43,771 nucleotides of DNA, from assembly GCA_002360455.1 (NCBI GenBank), contig DEQQ01000052.1, positions 1-43,771 on the forward strand, read 5' to 3'. Below are positions 41,170 to 43,771 of the stretch, one piece after another (the stretch's first letter is position 1; each line of letters begins with the position of its first letter). The notes under the pieces are model-generated. The model was not told the DNA's origin. It did not search any database and worked only from the letters and a program-made list of their open reading frames with translations. Made by a program: the position numbers and the translations under genes. The DNA is from Saprospiraceae bacterium UBA3362. GTDB lineage: Bacteria; Bacteroidota; Bacteroidia; Chitinophagales; Saprospiraceae.

Positions 41170-42633
41170 CTATCGCATCTTCAAAAATTTTAAGCTGCTG
41201 CTTTTCCCTGTCAAGGATCGGATTCGTAAAAAATAGAACCCCGCATTGAGCTCATCTACAGATATTGAGGATTGATCCTGTAGCTTGTTTTTCTTCACAG
41301 TTTTGCCCTGAAGATCTACTATCTCATAACTGTAGTCTTCTCTTCTTTCTTCTTCTAGATTAAGTTCTAGCTTATCCAATACCACTGTAGAAACTAATTC
41401 CACCTTAATATTTGACTGCGCAACAGAGGACTCATCAGTAGCTACAAGGCCATTGGGGGCAGTCCGAATGAGATTTGCTGTTTCCGAACCACCACTACTA
41501 TTGGGTTTATTGTAGGTTATTAAAAAGCCTCCATCTGCAGCCTCCCGTAAGCTTAAAATATACACTCCATACATTTCATTAAATTTTCTTTCCCAAATAG
41601 TATCTAAATTCTGATTTAGTTTTGTAAGATAAATCGGCCACAACTGCTGTTGAGGATTATTTGCTTTTGGTCCAACCAAAACTAAGTTGCCATCATTTGC
41701 TCTGATAATTTTTTTAAAATCAGAAGCCAATCCCAAGATCGGATTCGTATAGGTTTTCTTTCTCAATAACTTTCCATCTGTATCCAGAACATAGATGCAG
41801 GGCAGAGTTTGAGCCTGAGACTTGCAGGTTGAGCCGGCCAGATAAATGGTATTGCCCTCGATTAACATATCTTGAAACGCGCTTAACTTACAGCTGTCTC
41901 TGAATTCCCATTGCAACTTCAAATCCGGTGAATATTTTCTTATTACATTCTGGGAGGGACCTGCCGAAAGTATAAAATAAAAATTATCCTGCTCATCAAA
42001 ATAGGGCTTCATTTCCAGATAGCAGCTATCTATACTGAATATTCGATTCACCTGATTGCTTTGGATATCCCATTTATACAATCTATTGCATGAAGTTTGT
42101 ACTCCTCCACGAGAATTAAAATAATAATTTCCTTTAGAATCCAAAGCAGCCCATTCTGCATAAGGAATGGGCTGCCCGGTACTATCAATAAAATCTTGAA
42201 TGACTTGAAAATCTTGATTCAAAATCATAAATCTTGTAAATGTTAATAATGCCGAATCTGAATATGAATCATATAGGTAGTATTTCTTATTATGTGCATT
42301 ATATAAAGTGGATGGAGTATATCGAGGATGAATTAATGAATGATTGACCGTTCCTAAAATAGAAGGAATGTGTTTATGTGTTGGAATAAAAAAGGAGTCA
42401 AGCAGTTTGCCACAGGACTCAAATTTTACAACTTTAATTCCTGTACGCTCAGGAACTCCTGATTCGTCTCCATATCCAACGGCATATATATGGCCGTTGG
42501 ACTGGTACTGTACAGCAATATCAAAATACTCAGAATCAAAGTCCAAACGCACAAAAGCTCCATTGTATCTAAATGAACATTGCGCAAACAATTTTAAATT
42601 AATAAGAAATAGAAATATGATTAAAATCCGCAT
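41170..42633 (-). CDS. T9SS-sorted secreted beta-rich protein, function unknown
   Basis: 487 aa. Signal peptide MRILIIFLFLINLKLFAQ. The middle (about 20-400) is beta-rich with repeated strands such as GHIYAVGYGDESG, KGNYYFNSRGG, NTIYLAGSTC and GNLVLVGPKA, which resemble the blades of a beta-propeller. The C-terminus (about 405-487) is a T9SS type-A sorting domain (YEIVDLQGKTVKKNKL, then LNAGFYFLRIRSLTGKSSSLKFLKMR). Probably surface-exposed or secreted; no enzymatic motif was found. It is 26 bp downstream of another T9SS gene, so the two are probably co-transcribed, and it is convergent with the metal operon. Confidence 0.8.
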   Translation of the reverse strand: MRILIIFLFLINLKLFAQCSFRYNGAFVRLDFDSEYFDIAVQYQSNGHIYAVGYGDESGVPERTGIKVVKFESCGKLLDSFFIPTHKHIPSILGTVNHSLIHPRYTPSTLYNAHNKKYYLYDSYSDSALLTFTRFMILNQDFQVIQDFIDSTGQPIPYAEWAALDSKGNYYFNSRGGVQTSCNRLYKWDIQSNQVNRIFSIDSCYLEMKPYFDEQDNFYFILSAGPSQNVIRKYSPDLKLQWEFRDSCKLSAFQDMLIEGNTIYLAGSTCKSQAQTLPCIYVLDTDGKLLRKKTYTNPILGLASDFKKIIRANDGNLVLVGPKANNPQQQLWPIYLTKLNQNLDTIWERKFNEMYGVYILSLREAADGGFLITYNKPNSSGGSETANLIRTAPNGLVATDESSVAQSNIKVELVSTVVLDKLELNLEEERREDYSYEIVDLQGKTVKKNKLQDQSSISVDELNAGFYFLRIRSLTGKSSSLKFLKMR

Positions 42634-42659
42634 GATACCAACATTTTAAAATGAAAATA

Positions 42660-43771
42660 TTATATTCTAATAATTTTTTGAATTTGGGAATAATTTTCTC
42701 CTTTGATCTCTAATAGATATATTCCGAAATCATTTTGATTTGGTAGATCTAAAGCTATTGTTTCCCCATTTAACATTGACTTTTTAACCAATGACTTAAC
42801 TAGTTTTCCATCTAAAGTATAAATATTAATATTTATAACGTCGCGGATACTTTCTTTAGATTGTATAAGAATAGTTTCCCCATTATAATAGCTTGCAAAA
42901 TTATTTTGCTCAAAGCCAGTCAATCTTGTTGTCTCAATTTCTTTATTAAAATATGAAAAACAAGGAACGCCTGCGGGAGGCATATTTGCACCGCATTGGT
43001 ACAAATCATCTCCTGCTAAACAACCACGTGGGTCAAATCCACACCATCTACGACAATCCACGAGGGCATTAACATCTGCAAATCCTTTATAATACTTTTT
43101 CCAACCATTAGGAAAGCAACAATGATTCGTACTAACTTCCATCATCCAATAACTATTATTCTTTATCGCTACATTACAAACTTTAGCATCGGGTAATATC
43201 ATAGATGTACAGCCGGTGCATGTCTCATAATACAGCTTATAAGTATAAATTCCCTTGCATGTTGGTTCTGTAACCGGCCAAAACATGAACCAAGTATATG
43301 TCTGTCCATTACAGGGTCCGGCATCCATGTATGCATAGTGAAATGCAGGATTGGTACTAGCTGCATTTGCACAAGAAATAGAGTTTATACAAGCTAAATA
43401 AAGATTTTGGCTAATAGTACAATAGCTTCCATCATCTTTATGGATGATTGCCTTAATGTTATATGTTCCATTGAAACAAACATCATATAATAGATTAAGG
43501 GGCTCAAAATTAAATCTCTCACATTCTTTAACATTGGTACCTGTAGTAGAAATAATCCAAGTAACGTCTAGAATTGTGCTTGGGTCAGGAACATTAGCTT
43601 GCAGCATGTGAGAACAACCAGTTACTGCACTAACGGAAATAGAATAGCCGGGACCACAAGGAGCAGGTAATGGCTGCGCATAAACCGATATTCCAAACAT
43701 AAATAAGTTTAAATAGAATATCAATAATATGCAGGAACGAAGGCTAAAATTGTTGTGTTGTTGTGTTGTTG
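42660..43771 (-). CDS. Cysteine-rich T9SS-sorted protein, 5' end probably beyond window
   Basis: The clear part is 354 aa from a TTG at 43724. The frame stays open to the window edge at 43771 and adds NNFSLRSCILLI, which would supply the basic residue missing from the signal peptide MIFYLNLFMFGISVYA. The true start therefore probably lies upstream, and no ATG, GTG or TTG occurs in frame between 43725 and 43771. The mature part has about 19 cysteines in 270 residues (for example TCTGC, HCCFPNGW, DCRRWCGFDPRGC), implying many disulfides. The last 80 residues are a T9SS type-A sorting domain. Function unknown; it is the first visible gene of a two-gene T9SS unit. Confidence 0.78.
   Translation of the reverse strand, partial: TTQQHNNFSLRSCILLIFYLNLFMFGISVYAQPLPAPCGPGYSISVSAVTGCSHMLQANVPDPSTILDVTWIISTTGTNVKECERFNFEPLNLLYDVCFNGTYNIKAIIHKDDGSYCTISQNLYLACINSISCANAASTNPAFHYAYMDAGPCNGQTYTWFMFWPVTEPTCKGIYTYKLYYETCTGCTSMILPDAKVCNVAIKNNSYWMMEVSTNHCCFPNGWKKYYKGFADVNALVDCRRWCGFDPRGCLAGDDLYQCGANMPPAGVPCFSYFNKEIETTRLTGFEQNNFASYYNGETILIQSKESIRDVININIYTLDGKLVKSLVKKSMLNGETIALDLPNQNDFGIYLLEIKGENYSQIQKIIRI
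43750..43771. repeat. Octamer tandem repeat at the window edge
   Basis: At least 2.75 copies of TTGTTGTG (43750-43757, 43758-43765, then TTGTTG), running into the edge. On the minus strand it lies just before or within the 5' end of the Cys-rich T9SS gene. The number of copies beyond the edge is unknown. Confidence 0.7.

Noticed and set aside
1..43771. Mobile elements, CRISPR arrays, phage or toxin-antitoxin genes
   Set aside because: No transposase, integrase, spaced direct repeats or known toxin pair was found in the coding content; the two dispersed repeats are the only candidate mobile sequence.

Overview
The window looks like chromosomal sequence from a Bacteroidota bacterium, probably of the Saprospiria type. 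This placement is an inference. It rests on AT-rich DNA, at least five exported proteins with type IX secretion (T9SS) type-A C-terminal sorting domains, several promoter-position matches to the Bacteroidota -7 element TAnnTTTG, very few Shine-Dalgarno-like sites, a futalosine-pathway menaquinone gene (mqnC), and Bacteroidota-style families such as Omp28, S37 peptidase and DUF1569. I saw no integrase, transposase, phage gene or CRISPR array. The region is mostly a core genome with some lineage-specific surface genes.

Layout. 1-4751 (- strand): fumarylacetoacetase (cut by the window edge), a membrane-anchored PASTA protein, and a giant D-Ala-D-Ala ligase in which two complete ligase units are fused. 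5055-7271 (+): NAD kinase, a 396-bp non-coding gap carrying a structured repeat, and a DUF2167 membrane protein. 7552-11774 (+): an envelope-chaperone operon of a double-parvulin foldase, a lipoprotein and a SurA-like foldase. 11884-14925: a SulP anion transporter plus beta-carbonic anhydrase operon, divergent from a TetR regulator, with a long palindrome between them. 14970-15042 (-): tRNA-Phe. 15128-17339: an MtfA-like protein that has lost its zinc motif, then DUF1569, rhodanese and TlpA-like thioredoxin genes. 17523-23922: two large T9SS cargo proteins (PNGase F-like with a LamG domain, and Omp28-like) around a methyltransferase-like membrane protein. 24092-28045: pssA, recO, lysA and an S37 peptidase. 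28194-31105: two lipoproteins and a GDSL-like T9SS protein. 31175-37139: mqnC, divergent from the rimP-nusA-infB operon. 37149-41066: a VIT-type metal transporter, a nitroreductase, and a DtxR/MntR-type regulator in a tightly overlapped operon with a metal-binding protein and ABC ATPase but no permease. 41170-43771 (-): two T9SS-sorted surface proteins.

How parts work together. The PpiC/SurA proteins fold outer-membrane and exported proteins, which fits the load of T9SS cargo. SulP plus carbonic anhydrase forms a bicarbonate/CO2 module with a probable local TetR switch. The DtxR-like regulator has an inverted repeat exactly over the -7 element of its own near-consensus promoter, so autoregulated metal uptake is likely. 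The rimP operon starts at a near-consensus promoter followed at once by a terminator-like hairpin, a plausible attenuator in an operon that encodes NusA.

The observations most worth checking are two dispersed repeats of about 90 nt whose closing stem differs by compensatory base changes (6184-6273 and 32965-33050), the tandem Ddl with a Tyr-to-Phe change in its second unit, the HExxH-less MtfA-like protein, the permease-less metal ABC operon, and an octamer tandem repeat at the 5' end of the last gene. No complete, clearly new multi-gene system was evident.
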